From Gryllotalpicola protaetiae (GTDB taxonomy: Bacteria; Actinomycetota; Actinomycetes; Actinomycetales; Microbacteriaceae), in the NCBI RefSeq assembly GCF_003627055.1, contig NZ_CP032624.1, positions 2,790,001 to 2,854,000 on the forward strand: a DNA stretch of 64,000 nucleotides, in the 5' to 3' direction. Positions 27,806-37,129 of the stretch are shown piece after piece. Positions within the stretch are counted from its first letter, which is position 1, and each line of letters opens with the position of its first letter. Position numbers and translations under genes: made by a program. Under the pieces are notes generated by a model that did no database searches, was not told the origin of the DNA, and saw only the letters and a list, made by a program, of their open reading frames with translations.

Positions 27806-28831
27806 TCAGCCGGCGGCCTTCGCCGCCTTCGAGAGCGCCGCGACGTAGTCCTTGAGACCCCACGACAGCGACAGCGCAGTGGGCGGCGAGACGGCCGAGA
27901 TGAACGCCGGGCCGGTCAGCTGCGCGACGGCCCCGGCCTTCACCTGGCTCATCCCCGAACCGTAGCTGGAAGTGAGGAATGCTTGCTGTGAGGCATCCGT
28001 GTCGCCGTAGGAGACGAGCACATCGCTCGTGAGCTGGTCGACCTTCTCGGTGCTGAGCGCGTAGTAGAACGTCTGGTCGCCGTTCGCGAGCTGGTCGACG
28101 CTCGGGGCGGAGGTGAAGCCGAGGTCGAGCGCGAACTGCACGCGCGGGTCCTCCTTCTTGTAGACGTCGAACTCCTGCGGCGACGCCCAGACCTCGGCGA
28201 TCGACTTGCCCTTGAACTCGGGGTGGGCGGCGGCGGCATCCTTGATCTGCGTCTCGATCCCGTCGAGCACCTTCGTCGCCTTCGCGGGCTCGAACAGCGC
28301 CGTGCCCGAGATCGAGATGATGTCCTTCCACGGCGTCGCCCACGGCTGGTCCGGGTAGGCGACGGTGGGTGCGATCGCCTTGAGCAGCTGGTCCTGCTTC
28401 TGGGTGAGGCCCGAGTAGGGTGCGAGGATCAGGTCGGGCTTCGCCGCGGCGATCGCCTCGTAGGGCGGGTCGTCGGTCGTGTTCGGCAGCACCTTCGGCA
28501 TCTCGAGCTTGTTCTTGGCGACGTAGTCCTTGATCCAGGGCAGCACGCCGTCCTTGTCGCCGGCGTACGCCTGGAACGGCATCGCGACGGGGTCGACGCC
28601 GATCGCGAGTGCCGCCTCGGTCGAGCCCCAGCCGAGCGTGACGACGCGTTTCGGCTTGGATGCGATGACGGTGTCGCCGAACGCGTCATGGATGGTGACG
28701 GCGGATGCCTTCGCCGAGCTCGTCGGCTGCGATGCGCCGCTGCCGTTGTCGGCCGACGAGCAACCGGCCAGGCCGAGTGCGGCGATGACGGCGACGGCCG
28801 CGCCGATGAGCGCCTTGCGTCGTGGGGTCAT
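27806..28831 (-). CDS. Iron-siderophore ABC transporter substrate-binding lipoprotein
   Basis: 341-aa periplasmic-binding-type lipoprotein (signal peptide, lipobox LGLAGC with Cys24) of the FepB/FecB/BtuF class. Blocks [35 protein letters not shown] and [15 protein letters not shown] are typical. Last gene of the uptake operon, coupled to the ATPase gene by an ATGA overlap. It would present Fe(III)-siderophore to the two permeases. Confidence 0.92.
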   Translation of the reverse strand: MTPRRKALIGAAVAVIAALGLAGCSSADNGSGASQPTSSAKASAVTIHDAFGDTVIASKPKRVVTLGWGSTEAALAIGVDPVAMPFQAYAGDKDGVLPWIKDYVAKNKLEMPKVLPNTTDDPPYEAIAAAKPDLILAPYSGLTQKQDQLLKAIAPTVAYPDQPWATPWKDIISISGTALFEPAKATKVLDGIETQIKDAAAAHPEFKGKSIAEVWASPQEFDVYKKEDPRVQFALDLGFTSAPSVDQLANGDQTFYYALSTEKVDQLTSDVLVSYGDTDASQQAFLTSSYGSGMSQVKAGAVAQLTGPAFISAVSPPTALSLSWGLKDYVAALSKAAKAAG

Positions 28832-29703
28832 GAGTTTTCCCTACTGTTGTTCTCGAAGCCGGCCGCTTCGGCCGGCTTTGTGCGGTCTCCGCGCGTCTTG
28901 CGTGCGGTGGGGATGACAAGCGGCGAGCCGGTCTCCGGGTCGGCGATGACCCGGGCGGCGAGTCCGAACGCGGCGGAGAGCACCGGCTCGGTGATGACGT
29001 CGGCGGGGGAGCCTGCGGCGAGCACTCGGCCGTCGGCAACGACGACGAGCTCGTCCGCGTAGCGAGCAGCCAGATTGAGGTCGTGCAGCACCATGACGAC
29101 GGTCGTGCCGAGGCGCGCGTTCAGCTCGGCCAGCAGGTCGAGGACCTCGAGCTGGTGCGCGATGTCGAGGAACGTGGTCGGCTCGTCGAGCAGCAGCACG
29201 TCCGGGTTCTGCGCGAGCGCGAGGGCGATCCAGACACGCTGGCGCTGGCCTCCGGAGAGCTCGCCGAGGCGACGGCCGGCGAGCTCCGCGGTGTCGGTGA
29301 GGTGCAGCGCCTCGGCGACGACGGCCTCATCGGCGGCGCTGCGGCCGCCGAACACGCCCTGATGCGGATGCCTGCCGCGCATGACCAGTTCGGCGACGGT
29401 GGCGCCCTCTGGCGCGATGGGCTCCTGCGGCAGGATGCCGAGCATGCGTGCGAGGCGCCGCCCGGGGATGCCGCGCAGGTCCTCGCCGTCGAGCGTGACG
29501 TCGCCCGCGCGTGGCGCGAGCAGCCGGGCGAGCCCGCGCAGCACGGTCGACTTGCCGCTGCCGTTCGCGCCGATGATCGCGGTGATGCGGCCGGGGGCGA
29601 GCTCGAGGTCGAGGCCTGGCACGATGACGTGGCCGTCGTAGGCGAGCTGCAGGCCGTGCGCGGCGAGCGTGCGCGGGGTCGCGGGGGTGAGGGCCGCGCT
29701 CAT
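28828..29703 (-). CDS. Iron-siderophore ABC transporter ATP-binding protein (FepC type)
   Basis: 291-aa ATPase with Walker [11 protein letters not shown]-loop LPQEP, signature LSGGQRQR, Walker [13 protein letters not shown] and switch His in [15 protein letters not shown]. It energises the FecCD permease pair. The ATG at 29703 overlaps the upstream permease stop as ATGA, which fixes the start although the frame is open further upstream. Confidence 0.94.
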   Translation of the reverse strand: MSAALTPATPRTLAAHGLQLAYDGHVIVPGLDLELAPGRITAIIGANGSGKSTVLRGLARLLAPRAGDVTLDGEDLRGIPGRRLARMLGILPQEPIAPEGATVAELVMRGRHPHQGVFGGRSAADEAVVAEALHLTDTAELAGRRLGELSGGQRQRVWIALALAQNPDVLLLDEPTTFLDIAHQLEVLDLLAELNARLGTTVVMVLHDLNLAARYADELVVVADGRVLAAGSPADVITEPVLSAAFGLAARVIADPETGSPLVIPTARKTRGDRTKPAEAAGFENNSRENS

Positions 29704-30755
29704 GCGCCGATACCGTCCTTCCTGGTCAGCAGCCAGAGCAGGTAGGGGGCGCCGACGACGCCGGTGACGAGCCCGACCGGCGCCTGGAAGTCGCCGAGTC
29801 TGGCCGCCACGAAGTCGGCCGCGGTCACGAGCGCGACGCCCGTGAGAGCGGATGCCACCGGCTGCAGCCCGCCCGCGCCGACGATGCGGCGCGCGATCGG
29901 AGCGGCGACGAACGCGACGAACGCGACCGGGCCGGCCACGGCCGTGGCGACGGACGCCAGCGCGACACCCGTCGCCGTCGCGAGCACCGTCATGGCGACG
30001 GGCCGCACGCCGAGGCCGTGCGCGGCATCCGACCCCATGGCGAGCACGCGCAGCGGAACGGCGAGCCAGAGCGCGAGCGGCACGAGCACCACGAGAGCGG
30101 CGGCGAGCAGGCCGGTCTCGGGCCAGCTCGGATCGCTGACGCTGCCGACCGTCCAGGCGAGCGCCTGCTGCGCCGCGCGCACGTCGGCGCGGGTGATCAG
30201 GTACGACAGGCCGCCGCTCGCGAGGAACGCGACGGCGATGCCGATCAGCACGAAGCGCTGCCCGGCGAAACCCTCGCGCCACGACAGCAGGCCGATGATG
30301 GCGGCCACGACGGCACCGCCGATGAGCGCGGCGAGCGGCACGCCGACGCCGGTCGCGTGGAAGACGAGCATCGCGGTGACGGCGGCGACGCTCGCGCCGC
30401 CGGAGATGCCGAGGATGTCGGGGCTCGCGAGCGGGTTGCGCAGCGTCGTCTGGAACAGCGCGCCGGCGAGGCCGAGGGCGACGCCGACGAGTGCGCCGGT
30501 CGTCCAGCGCGGCAGTCGCAGGGTCAGCACGGCGAGGTTCTCGAGCGGGTCGCCGTGGCCGGCGAGCACGGCGGGCAGGCGCGTCGCAGGAACCGGGATC
30601 GTCCCGAGGCTGAGGCTCAGCACCCCGACGAGCAGGACTGCCGCGGCAAGACCGCTCACCGCGAGAGCACGCCGACGCCGGCCCAGACGAAGCGCCTGGC
30701 GCACGGCGAGGGCGGGTACGGCGGAGGCATCCGCTGCCCCGAGCTGAATCGTCAC
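29700..30755 (-). CDS. Iron-siderophore ABC permease (FecCD family) 2
   Basis: 351-aa permease with about nine hydrophobic helices and the family blocks [24 protein letters not shown] and [22 protein letters not shown]. The GTG at 30755 overlaps the preceding permease stop as GTGA, so the two subunits are translationally coupled and probably form a heterodimer. Confidence 0.93.
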   Translation of the reverse strand: MTIQLGAADASAVPALAVRQALRLGRRRRALAVSGLAAAVLLVGVLSLSLGTIPVPATRLPAVLAGHGDPLENLAVLTLRLPRWTTGALVGVALGLAGALFQTTLRNPLASPDILGISGGASVAAVTAMLVFHATGVGVPLAALIGGAVVAAIIGLLSWREGFAGQRFVLIGIAVAFLASGGLSYLITRADVRAAQQALAWTVGSVSDPSWPETGLLAAALVVLVPLALWLAVPLRVLAMGSDAAHGLGVRPVAMTVLATATGVALASVATAVAGPVAFVAFVAAPIARRIVGAGGLQPVASALTGVALVTAADFVAARLGDFQAPVGLVTGVVGAPYLLWLLTRKDGIGA

Positions 30756-31756
30756 GCGGTCATCACCGCCCGCCGCCTGCGCACCAGCGCGATCATCACG
30801 GGCGCGCCGATCAGCGCGATGACGACGCCGGCCTCGAGCTCGCCAGGTGGGGCGATGAACCGGCCGATGAGATCGGATGCCACGAGCAGCCCCGCTCCGA
30901 CGAGGCCGGCGAGCGCGATCAGCGTGCGGTGGTCCTGGCCGGCGAGGGGCCGGGCCGCGTGCGTGGCGACCAGTCCGACGAAGACCACGGGGCCCGCGAT
31001 CGACGTCGCGCCGCCGGCGAGCAGCACGACCGCGACGGCGCAGATCGCGCGGGCGAGAGGCACGTTGAGGCCGAGCCCGCGGGCGGCGTCGTCGCCGAGG
31101 GCGAGCACGTCCAGCATCCGGCCACCGACGAGCGCCAGCACTGCGCCGACCGCCGCGAACGGGGCGATGACGCCGACGTCGTGCAGTGAGCGGCCCGCGA
31201 CCGACCCAACCTGCCAGAACCGGAACTGCTGGAACACGTCCTGGTGCGAGAGCAGCACGAGCGTGGTGATCGACGTGAGGGTCGCAGTCAGCGCTGCGCC
31301 CGCCAGCGCGAGCTTGACGGGGGTCGCGCCACCCGAGCCGAGCACGCCGATCGCGTAGACGACCGCCGCGGCGACGGCCGCGCCGCCGAACGCGAACCAC
31401 ACGTAGCCCGATGCGGTCGAGACGCCGAAGGCCCCGATGGCCGTCACGACGGCGAGCGAGGCGCCCGCATTCACGCCGAGCAGACCGGGGTCGGCGAGCG
31501 GGTTGCGGGTGACGCCCTGCATGACGGCGCCCGCGAGGCCGAGAGCGGCACCTGCGACCAGCGCGACGGCGGTGCGCGGCAGCCGCAGCCCGATGACGAT
31601 CCGCTCGGGCTGGCCGCCGCCCAACGGGTGTGCCAGAGCGTGCAGCAGCTGGGCGAGCGAGAGCGACTCGGCGCCGAGCCCCAGGCTCAGCAGCGTGAGC
31701 AGGGCGAGCGCGACGAAGGACGCCACAAAGATCGTGGCTCTGTGGGTGGAGGACAT
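30752..31756 (-). CDS. Iron-siderophore ABC permease (FecCD family) 1
   Basis: 334-aa permease; blocks [24 protein letters not shown] and [22 protein letters not shown] identify FecCD. Its ATG lies 1 nt after the stop of the siderophore-interacting protein gene. Partner of the second permease downstream. Confidence 0.93.
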   Translation of the reverse strand: MSSTHRATIFVASFVALALLTLLSLGLGAESLSLAQLLHALAHPLGGGQPERIVIGLRLPRTAVALVAGAALGLAGAVMQGVTRNPLADPGLLGVNAGASLAVVTAIGAFGVSTASGYVWFAFGGAAVAAAVVYAIGVLGSGGATPVKLALAGAALTATLTSITTLVLLSHQDVFQQFRFWQVGSVAGRSLHDVGVIAPFAAVGAVLALVGGRMLDVLALGDDAARGLGLNVPLARAICAVAVVLLAGGATSIAGPVVFVGLVATHAARPLAGQDHRTLIALAGLVGAGLLVASDLIGRFIAPPGELEAGVVIALIGAPVMIALVRRRRAVMTA

Positions 31757-31757
31757 G

Positions 31758-32765
31758 TCAGGCGAGCTCCGCCCGCCCCTGGCGCCAGTAGCCCATGAAG
31801 GCGACCCTGCCGCGGTCGGCCCCGAGCTCTCTGACGAGGAAGCGGCGCAGGGTGACGACGGTCTGCGTCTCGCCGGCGATCCAGGCGTAGAAGCCGGTGT
31901 CGGCTGCCTCGGCGGGTGAGTCCCACACGAGTCCGGGGTCTGTGTCGGATTCGGCGCTCGCCAGCGACGTCGTGTCTGTGCTCGACGACGCTGCGGCGCG
32001 ACCGCCGACGGATGCCGGAGCGACGAGGTGCCGCCGGGCGAGCGCCCAGTCGCGCACCTCGGCGATGAGGCGCTCGCCGCGGGCGCCGCCGTTCCGGGGC
32101 AACCAGGTCACCGCGTGATCGGGGCAGCCGAGCGCGACGTCGAGCGCGTCCGCCGCCTCGGGGATCTCGAGGAATGCCCGCGCCCGCACGCCCGGCTCGA
32201 GCGACTCGAGGATCGAGCACACGGCAGGCACCGCGGTCTCGTCGCCGACGAGCAGCAGCTCGTCGCGCGTGCCGGGATGCCAGTCGAGCCCGATGCGCCA
32301 GCCCGTCGACCGGTCGTCGGGGCCCACGATGACGACCTCATCGCCCGCGCGGGCGCTGCGCACCCAGCGGCTGGCGGGGCCGCCGTCGCCGTGCACGGCG
32401 AAGTCGACGTCGAGCTCCCGCTCCTGCTGGCGGATCGCCCGGACCGTGTAGGTGCGGAACGGGTTGCGCAGATGCTCAGGGGCCGCTCGCCAGAGCTCGT
32501 ACCAGCTGCCGTCGGCGACGGCGTCGGGCGAGCAGATGCCGAGGTGCTCGAAACCGCGGGGCGCGTCGGCGCCCTCGAGCGGAAGCAGCAGCTTGACGCG
32601 CTGGTCGAGGCCCGCCCGGCCGAAGTCGGCCAGCTCGTCACCCGCGAAGGTCACCCGGAGGAACGACGGCGAGAGCCGGGCGACCGAGCGCACGGCCACG
32701 CGGAACGGGCGGTAGGCGGGACGGTCGTCGCGGACGCGGTCGAGCTCAGTGGGTAAGGTAAGCAT
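31758..32765 (-). CDS. Siderophore-interacting protein (ViuB/SIP-type ferric reductase)
   Basis: 335-aa cytoplasmic flavoprotein of the SIP family: N-terminal FAD-binding barrel (FRTYTVRAIRQQERELDVDFAVHGDGGPASRWV) and C-terminal NAD(P)H-binding domain (LLLVGDETAVPAVCSILE ... FYAWIAGETQTVVTLRRFL). It would reduce and release iron from imported ferric siderophore. First gene of the operon; its ATG lies inside a DtxR box. No siderophore biosynthesis genes are present in the window. Confidence 0.92.
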   Translation of the reverse strand: MLTLPTELDRVRDDRPAYRPFRVAVRSVARLSPSFLRVTFAGDELADFGRAGLDQRVKLLLPLEGADAPRGFEHLGICSPDAVADGSWYELWRAAPEHLRNPFRTYTVRAIRQQERELDVDFAVHGDGGPASRWVRSARAGDEVVIVGPDDRSTGWRIGLDWHPGTRDELLLVGDETAVPAVCSILESLEPGVRARAFLEIPEAADALDVALGCPDHAVTWLPRNGGARGERLIAEVRDWALARRHLVAPASVGGRAAASSSTDTTSLASAESDTDPGLVWDSPAEAADTGFYAWIAGETQTVVTLRRFLVRELGADRGRVAFMGYWRQGRAELA

Positions 32766-32772
32766 TACCTAA
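32754..32772. promoter_or_regulatory. DtxR/IdeR iron box over the start codon of the siderophore operon
   Basis: TAAGGTAAGCATTACCTAA closely matches the 19-bp DtxR/IdeR consensus, with perfect AGGTAA/TTACCT half-sites. It covers the ATG (32763-32765) and lies immediately downstream of the -10, so the iron-loaded repressor would block initiation. Confidence 0.88.
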
Positions 32773-32773
32773 A

Positions 32774-32803
32774 TAGCTAAGGCGAAGGCATCCGTTTTCG
32801 CAA
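32774..32803 (-). promoter_or_regulatory. Promoter of the siderophore operon
   Basis: Read on the minus strand: TTGCGA (complement of 32798-32803), 18-bp spacer, TAGCTA (32774-32779), followed by the DtxR box and the start codon 8 nt further on. The transcript would be leaderless or nearly so. Confidence 0.7.
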
Positions 32804-32827
32804 GTCGGTTGCGGATTCCTGCGGCAA

Positions 32828-33790
32828 CTAAATGAAGCGAACGCCGCGCTGGAGGCGGCTGCGCACCTCGAACAGGTCGAGCCCGAGCGCGCGGGGCACG
32901 CCGGGCACACCCTCGCGCAGCAGGTGGCCGAGCACCGAGCTCTGCACCGCGAGGAGCGCGATGCCCCGGTACTTTCCGATCTCCACCCCCGGCGCCTCGA
33001 GCGCGTCGTCGGGCAGCACGACGATCGCGCCGGCGAACTTCACGCCGAGCGCGCGACCGAGGTGGCGCGCCCGCTCGGCCAGGTCGTGCGCGGGACGGCC
33101 GTCGAGCTGCACCCCCGGCTCCGCCGGGATCAGCTCGCCGCGTTTCACGGTGACAGCGCCGCCGTAGTCCTCGGACTGGAGCGCGAACAGACCCGTCGGA
33201 CCGAGCACGAGATGATCGATCTTGCCGCCGTCGTGGGCGAACACGTCGTGCCAGACCGTGTAGCCGATGCCGAGGTCTGCAGTGGCCCGCGCGGTCGCCT
33301 CTTCGGCGAGCGCGTCGGCGAGCGTGTGTCGGATCTCGTACGGCGCGGTTCGCACCAACGCGGGGTCGTAGGGGTCATCGAGCGCTGTGCCGCGGCCGGC
33401 CCATTCGCGCATCATCGCGAGGTAGCGCTCGCGGCGCCAGCCGCCGGGGTGGCCGTATGAGCGGGCGCGGGGCCGCGTGTCACGGCGCACCCCCTCGGTG
33501 CGCGAGGTCGCCCAGACGTGCTCGTCGTCACTCGCGCCCCCGCCGCCCGACTCGGCGCCGCCCGCGGCGCTGAACGGAGACCTGGACCTGTTGAAGATCG
33601 CCCGCGCCTCCGGCGTCCCGATGCGCTCCCACGCCTCCTGCACGGCGCGGAATTCTGCGGCCGAGCCGCCCGTGTCGGGGTGGGTCTCGCGCAAGCGCCT
33701 GCGGTACGCCCGCTTCAGCTCGTCCTCGCTGGCGCGCGCGTCGACGCCGAGCACCTCGTACGGCGAGGCGGAGAGCGGCGATTCGGGCAT
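32828..33790 (-). CDS. DnaJ-domain / NERD-like nuclease fusion protein
   Basis: 320-aa protein. The J domain (about 9-65) has the HPD motif in LRETHPDTGG; a low-complexity Ser/Gly linker follows; the C-terminal half (about 165-320) resembles NERD nuclease-related domains (YTVWHDVFAHDGGKIDHLVLGPTGLFALQSEDYGG), with conserved Asp and Gln-x-Glu-like positions. The J domain implies recruitment of DnaK to a nucleic-acid-linked substrate. ATG at 33790 with TAGCCT 6 nt upstream; a GTG at 33793 is also in frame. No function is established. Confidence 0.78.
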   Translation of the reverse strand: MPESPLSASPYEVLGVDARASEDELKRAYRRRLRETHPDTGGSAAEFRAVQEAWERIGTPEARAIFNRSRSPFSAAGGAESGGGGASDDEHVWATSRTEGVRRDTRPRARSYGHPGGWRRERYLAMMREWAGRGTALDDPYDPALVRTAPYEIRHTLADALAEEATARATADLGIGYTVWHDVFAHDGGKIDHLVLGPTGLFALQSEDYGGAVTVKRGELIPAEPGVQLDGRPAHDLAERARHLGRALGVKFAGAIVVLPDDALEAPGVEIGKYRGIALLAVQSSVLGHLLREGVPGVPRALGLDLFEVRSRLQRGVRFI

Positions 33791-33836
33791 CACCTCAGGC
33801 TACTTGCGGCGCCCATGAAGCACCTTGAAGCCGCCT

Positions 33837-34724
33837 TCACGGAAGCACGTAGCCCGTGCCGTCGCGCACGGCGAGGCCGTCGGCGACGAGGCCCGCGAGA
33901 GACCTCGCGAGCTGGACCTCGTCGGGCCAGAGCGCCGCTACCTCGGCATCCGTCACGGGCACGTGAGCCGCGCGCAGCTCGCGCATGATGAGTCCGCGCA
34001 CGTGACGGTCGCTGCCCTCGTACTTCTTCTGCACCGCGCGCCGCGGCCCGTCGTAAGACGGGTACCCCGCGATGCGCCAGGCGCAGGCGGATGCCAGCGG
34101 GCAGTCGCCGCACAGCGGTGCGCGGGCCGTGCAGACCAGCGCGCCGAGCTCCATCGCGCCGGCGTTGAAGACGCGCGCCTCGGCGTCGTCGACGGGCAGC
34201 ACGGCAGACATCGCGGCGAGATCGCGCACGGCAGACGGCGGGCCCGGCTCGGCCTGCCCGTCAACGGCTCGCGCCAGCACGCGCCGCACGTTCGTGTCGA
34301 CTACGGGAGCCCGCACACCGTACGCGAAGACGGCGACGGCGCGCGCCGTGTACGGGCCGATGCCGGGAAGAGCGAGCAGTGCGTCCACGTCGCGCGGCAC
34401 CTTGCCGCCATGCTGCTCGGTGATCGCGACGGCGCATGCGTGCAGCCAGAGCGCACGGCGTGGGTAGCCGAGCCGGTTCCAGGCGCGCACGGCCTCGCCC
34501 GGCGGCACCGCGGCGAGGGCGCCCGGCGTCGGCCAGCGCTCGAGCCAAGCCTGCCACTGCGGCAGCACGCGGGCGACCGGAGTCTGCTGCAGCATGAATT
34601 CCGAGACGAGGATGCCCCAGGCCGAGCATCCGCTCTCACGCCATGGCAGCTCGCGGGCGTTGGCCAGGAACCAGCCGTTGACCGCTTCGCTCAGGGTCGT
34701 GGTCGTGGTCGTGGTCTCGGGCAC
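33837..34724 (-). CDS. mutY: A/G-specific adenine glycosylase
   Basis: 295-aa base-excision repair glycosylase removing adenine opposite 8-oxoguanine. Catalytic Glu42 (SEFMLQQT), helix-hairpin-helix LPGIGPYTA (119-127), catalytic Asp143 (VVDTNVRR) and the 4Fe-4S ligands Cys198-X6-Cys205-X2-Cys208-X5-Cys214 are all present. The C-terminal NUDIX-like 8-oxoG recognition domain is short or missing, as in many actinobacteria. A run of Thr codons follows the GTG start; TAGGCT lies 6 nt upstream (leaderless). Confidence 0.93.
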   Translation of the reverse strand: MPETTTTTTTLSEAVNGWFLANARELPWRESGCSAWGILVSEFMLQQTPVARVLPQWQAWLERWPTPGALAAVPPGEAVRAWNRLGYPRRALWLHACAVAITEQHGGKVPRDVDALLALPGIGPYTARAVAVFAYGVRAPVVDTNVRRVLARAVDGQAEPGPPSAVRDLAAMSAVLPVDDAEARVFNAGAMELGALVCTARAPLCGDCPLASACAWRIAGYPSYDGPRRAVQKKYEGSDRHVRGLIMRELRAAHVPVTDAEVAALWPDEVQLARSLAGLVADGLAVRDGTGYVLP

Positions 34725-34758
34725 CGGAAAAGCCTATTCCGCGGCGTACGCTCGAGGC

Positions 34759-35328
34759 ATGCAGCTCGTGTCTACACCCCGCGTCGAGTTCCTCCGCGGT
34801 CTGCGCGACGAGATCCTGTCCAACTACCCGCGCGGCCGGCGCATCATCGGCGTCGACGGATTCCCCGGCTCGGGAGCTCACGCGCTCGCCGACGACCTCG
34901 CCGCGGTGTTCGACGACGGCGGCGTGCCCGCGTTCCGTGCCTCGATGGGCGACTTCCTGAAGCCGCGAGCGATCCGTGGCTCCGGCGACCAGGCCTACGA
35001 CGAGACGACCTTCCGTCGCGTGCTGCTCGACCCGTGGCGGCTCGCGGGCAGCACAGGGTTCCAGACCTCGGCCTTCGACGCGGCCCGTGATGTGCCTGCC
35101 CTGTCGGAGTGGAAGACCGCGCCGGCGGATGCCGTGCTGATCGTCGACGGCGCCTACCTGCTCGGCGCGTTCAAGGGCATCTGGCACTTCCTGGTCTACG
35201 TCGACGCGCAGCAGGCCGAGCCCGACGATGAGTACCTCGTCGCCGCGACGCCGTTCTTCTCGGCATCCGCCGTCGTCGACACGTCGTCGCCTGACGTGCC
35301 GAAGCGGATCCTCAGCGACTCCTGCTGA
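34759..35328 (+). CDS. Uridine-kinase-like P-loop protein with degenerate Walker A
   Basis: 189-aa protein resembling nucleoside/uridine kinase-type P-loop NTPases (RRIIGVDGFPGSGAHALADDLAAVF, then ADAVLIVDGAYLLGAFKGIW). In the P-loop GxxxxGK(S/T) the lysine is Ala40 and the Ser/Thr is His41, so normal ATP binding and phosphotransfer are doubtful. ATG with TACGCT (34747-34752) 6 nt upstream, leaderless, diverging from mutY across 34 bp. A non-catalytic or altered-ligand role is inference. Confidence 0.7.
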   Translation: MQLVSTPRVEFLRGLRDEILSNYPRGRRIIGVDGFPGSGAHALADDLAAVFDDGGVPAFRASMGDFLKPRAIRGSGDQAYDETTFRRVLLDPWRLAGSTGFQTSAFDAARDVPALSEWKTAPADAVLIVDGAYLLGAFKGIWHFLVYVDAQQAEPDDEYLVAATPFFSASAVVDTSSPDVPKRILSDSC

Positions 35329-35362
35329 TCGCCCCGTCGGTCAGCCGGGTAAGGAGAAAACC

Positions 35363-36394
35363 ATGCATTACCGCACCCTGGGCGCAAGCGGCACCGTCGT
35401 CTCTGCGCACACCCTCGGCACGATGACGTTCGGCGCGGAGGCCGATGAGCCCACGTCGCACGCGATCCTCGACGCGTTCGTCGCCGCGGGCGGCAATTTC
35501 GTGGACACCGCCGACGTCTACAGCCGTGGCGGCTCGGAGACGATCATCGGTCATTGGCTCGCGGCGCATCCGACCGAGGCGAAGGACATCGTCATCGCGA
35601 CGAAGGGCCGTTTCCCCATGGGCGACGGCGTGAACGATCTGGGGCTCAGCCGCCGTCACCTCGGTCGCGCGCTGGACGCCTCGCTCACGCGCCTCGGCGT
35701 CGAGCAGATCGACGTCTACCAGATGCATGCGTGGGACGCGCACACACCGGTCGAGGAGACGCTCGGATTCCTCGCCGAGGCCGTCGCAGCCGGGAAGATC
35801 GCCTACTACGGCTTCTCGAACTACCTCGGCTGGCAGCTGACGAAGGCTGTGCACGTGGCGAAGGCGCACGGCTGGCCGGCCCCGGTCACCCTGCAGCCGC
35901 AGTACAACCTGCTCGTGCGCGGCATCGAGCACGAGGTCGTCCCCGCCGCGCTCGACGCCGGCATCGGCCTGCTGCCGTGGTCGCCGCTCGCGGGCGGCTG
36001 GCTGAGCGGCAAGTACCGGCGCGACGTGGACCCGACCGGCGCGACGCGCCTCGGCGAGAACCCGAAGCGGGGCATGGAGGCCTGGCAGGCGCGGAACGCC
36101 GACGACCGCACGTGGTCGGTCCTCGATGCGGTGGGGCGCGTCGCCGAGGCGCGCGGGGTCTCGATGTCGCAGGTCGCCCTCGCCTGGCTCGGCGCGCAGC
36201 CTGCGGTGACGAGCGTGATCCTCGGGGCACGGAACCTCGAGCAGCTCGCCGACAATCTCGGCGCCGTCGAGCTCGAGCTCTCGCCGGACGAGCTCGCCGA
36301 GCTGTCGGGCGCGAGCTCGCCCCGCGTCGACGCATACCCGTATGGTGCGGCCGGCGCGGCACAACGCAGCCGTTCCCTCACGGGCGGCCGCTGA
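35363..36394 (+). CDS. Aldo/keto reductase
   Basis: 343-aa NADPH-dependent oxidoreductase of the AKR superfamily. The catalytic tetrad is complete: Asp48, Tyr53, Lys81, His122. Blocks FVDTADVYSRGGSETIIG, YYGFSNYLGWQ and LPWSPLAGGWLSGKY are typical of the YghZ/Tas-like branch. AAGGAGA lies 5 nt before the ATG, one of the few strong Shine-Dalgarno sites here. The substrate is unknown. Confidence 0.92.
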   Translation: MHYRTLGASGTVVSAHTLGTMTFGAEADEPTSHAILDAFVAAGGNFVDTADVYSRGGSETIIGHWLAAHPTEAKDIVIATKGRFPMGDGVNDLGLSRRHLGRALDASLTRLGVEQIDVYQMHAWDAHTPVEETLGFLAEAVAAGKIAYYGFSNYLGWQLTKAVHVAKAHGWPAPVTLQPQYNLLVRGIEHEVVPAALDAGIGLLPWSPLAGGWLSGKYRRDVDPTGATRLGENPKRGMEAWQARNADDRTWSVLDAVGRVAEARGVSMSQVALAWLGAQPAVTSVILGARNLEQLADNLGAVELELSPDELAELSGASSPRVDAYPYGAAGAAQRSRSLTGGR

Positions 36395-36401
36395 GGCGCC
36401 G

Positions 36402-36806
36402 TCAGCGCACGGCGGCGATCGCCTCGATCTCGACGAGCTGATCGGGCCAGCCGAGCACGGTGACACCGAACAGCGTGCCGGGTGCGTCGTGGTCGCCGAA
36501 CGCCGTGCGCACCGTCGCCCAGGCCGCGGAGAGGTCCTGCTGTCGGTTCGAGGCGACGAGAACGCGCAGGAACACGACATCCGTGAGCTCGGCACCGGCG
36601 TCGCCGAGCGCGATGCGCAGGTTCTCGAGACACGTCAGGGTCTGGCCCTCGTAGTCCCCGACCGCCGCCGTCGAGCCGTCGGCGTTCAGAGGGCACGCGC
36701 CGGCGAGGTGGACCAGCCGGGCATCCGCCGGCGCGGTCGCGGCGTAGGCATACGGCACCCCGCCGTACAACTCGCGCGAGCGGATGAGCTGTGCATTGTC
36801 GGCCAC
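36402..36806 (-). CDS. RidA/YjgF/UK114 family protein
   Basis: 134-aa trimeric-fold protein; RidA members hydrolyse reactive enamine/imine intermediates. The signature near the C-terminus is VEIEAIAAVR, and TLTCLENLRIALGDAGAELTDVV is characteristic. GTG start with TAGGCT 6 nt upstream. Convergent with the aldo/keto reductase, 7 bp apart. Confidence 0.87.
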   Translation of the reverse strand: MADNAQLIRSRELYGGVPYAYAATAPADARLVHLAGACPLNADGSTAAVGDYEGQTLTCLENLRIALGDAGAELTDVVFLRVLVASNRQQDLSAAWATVRTAFGDHDAPGTLFGVTVLGWPDQLVEIEAIAAVR

Positions 36807-36845
36807 GTGGCGAGCCTAGTCAGTCGCTGAGCGCCATGGTCAGGC

Positions 36846-36863
36846 GTAGACATCGGTAGACAT
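36846..36863 (+). promoter_or_regulatory. Direct repeat GTAGACAT x2 at the toxin-antitoxin promoter
   Basis: GTAGACAT at 36846-36853 and 36856-36863, a 10-bp period (one helical turn). The -10 TACCAT (36869-36874) lies 6 nt before the antitoxin ATG, so the repeats cover the -35/spacer region, where an antitoxin autoregulator would bind. Confidence 0.6.
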
Positions 36864-36880
36864 TCGCGTACCATCGAGTC

Positions 36881-37129
36881 ATGAAGTCGATCACGGTCGG
36901 CCAGCTCAGGCAGAACCCGACGGCGATGCTCGCCGACGTCGAGGCCGGTGAGACGTACCGGGTCACGCGGCATGACCGTGAGATCGCGCGAATCGTGCCG
37001 TTGGCGGCCGTCCCTCTGCTCGTCGAGCCGAAGCGATCGGGCGGCTCTCGTCTCGCCGACCTTCCGCGGCACGAGTTGACGAGCGCTGCGACCATCGACG
37101 AGCTGCTCGCCGACGAGCGCGACCGTTGA
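36881..37129 (+). CDS. Type II antitoxin, Phd/YefM-like (VapB partner)
   Basis: 82-aa protein with a Phd/YefM N-terminal DNA-binding fold (MKSITVGQLRQNPTAMLADVEAGETYRVTRHDREIARIVPL) and a C-terminal tail (ATIDELLADERDR) expected to wrap the toxin. Leaderless start. Its stop overlaps the toxin start (TTGA), guaranteeing coupled translation. Confidence 0.88.
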   Translation: MKSITVGQLRQNPTAMLADVEAGETYRVTRHDREIARIVPLAAVPLLVEPKRSGGSRLADLPRHELTSAATIDELLADERDR

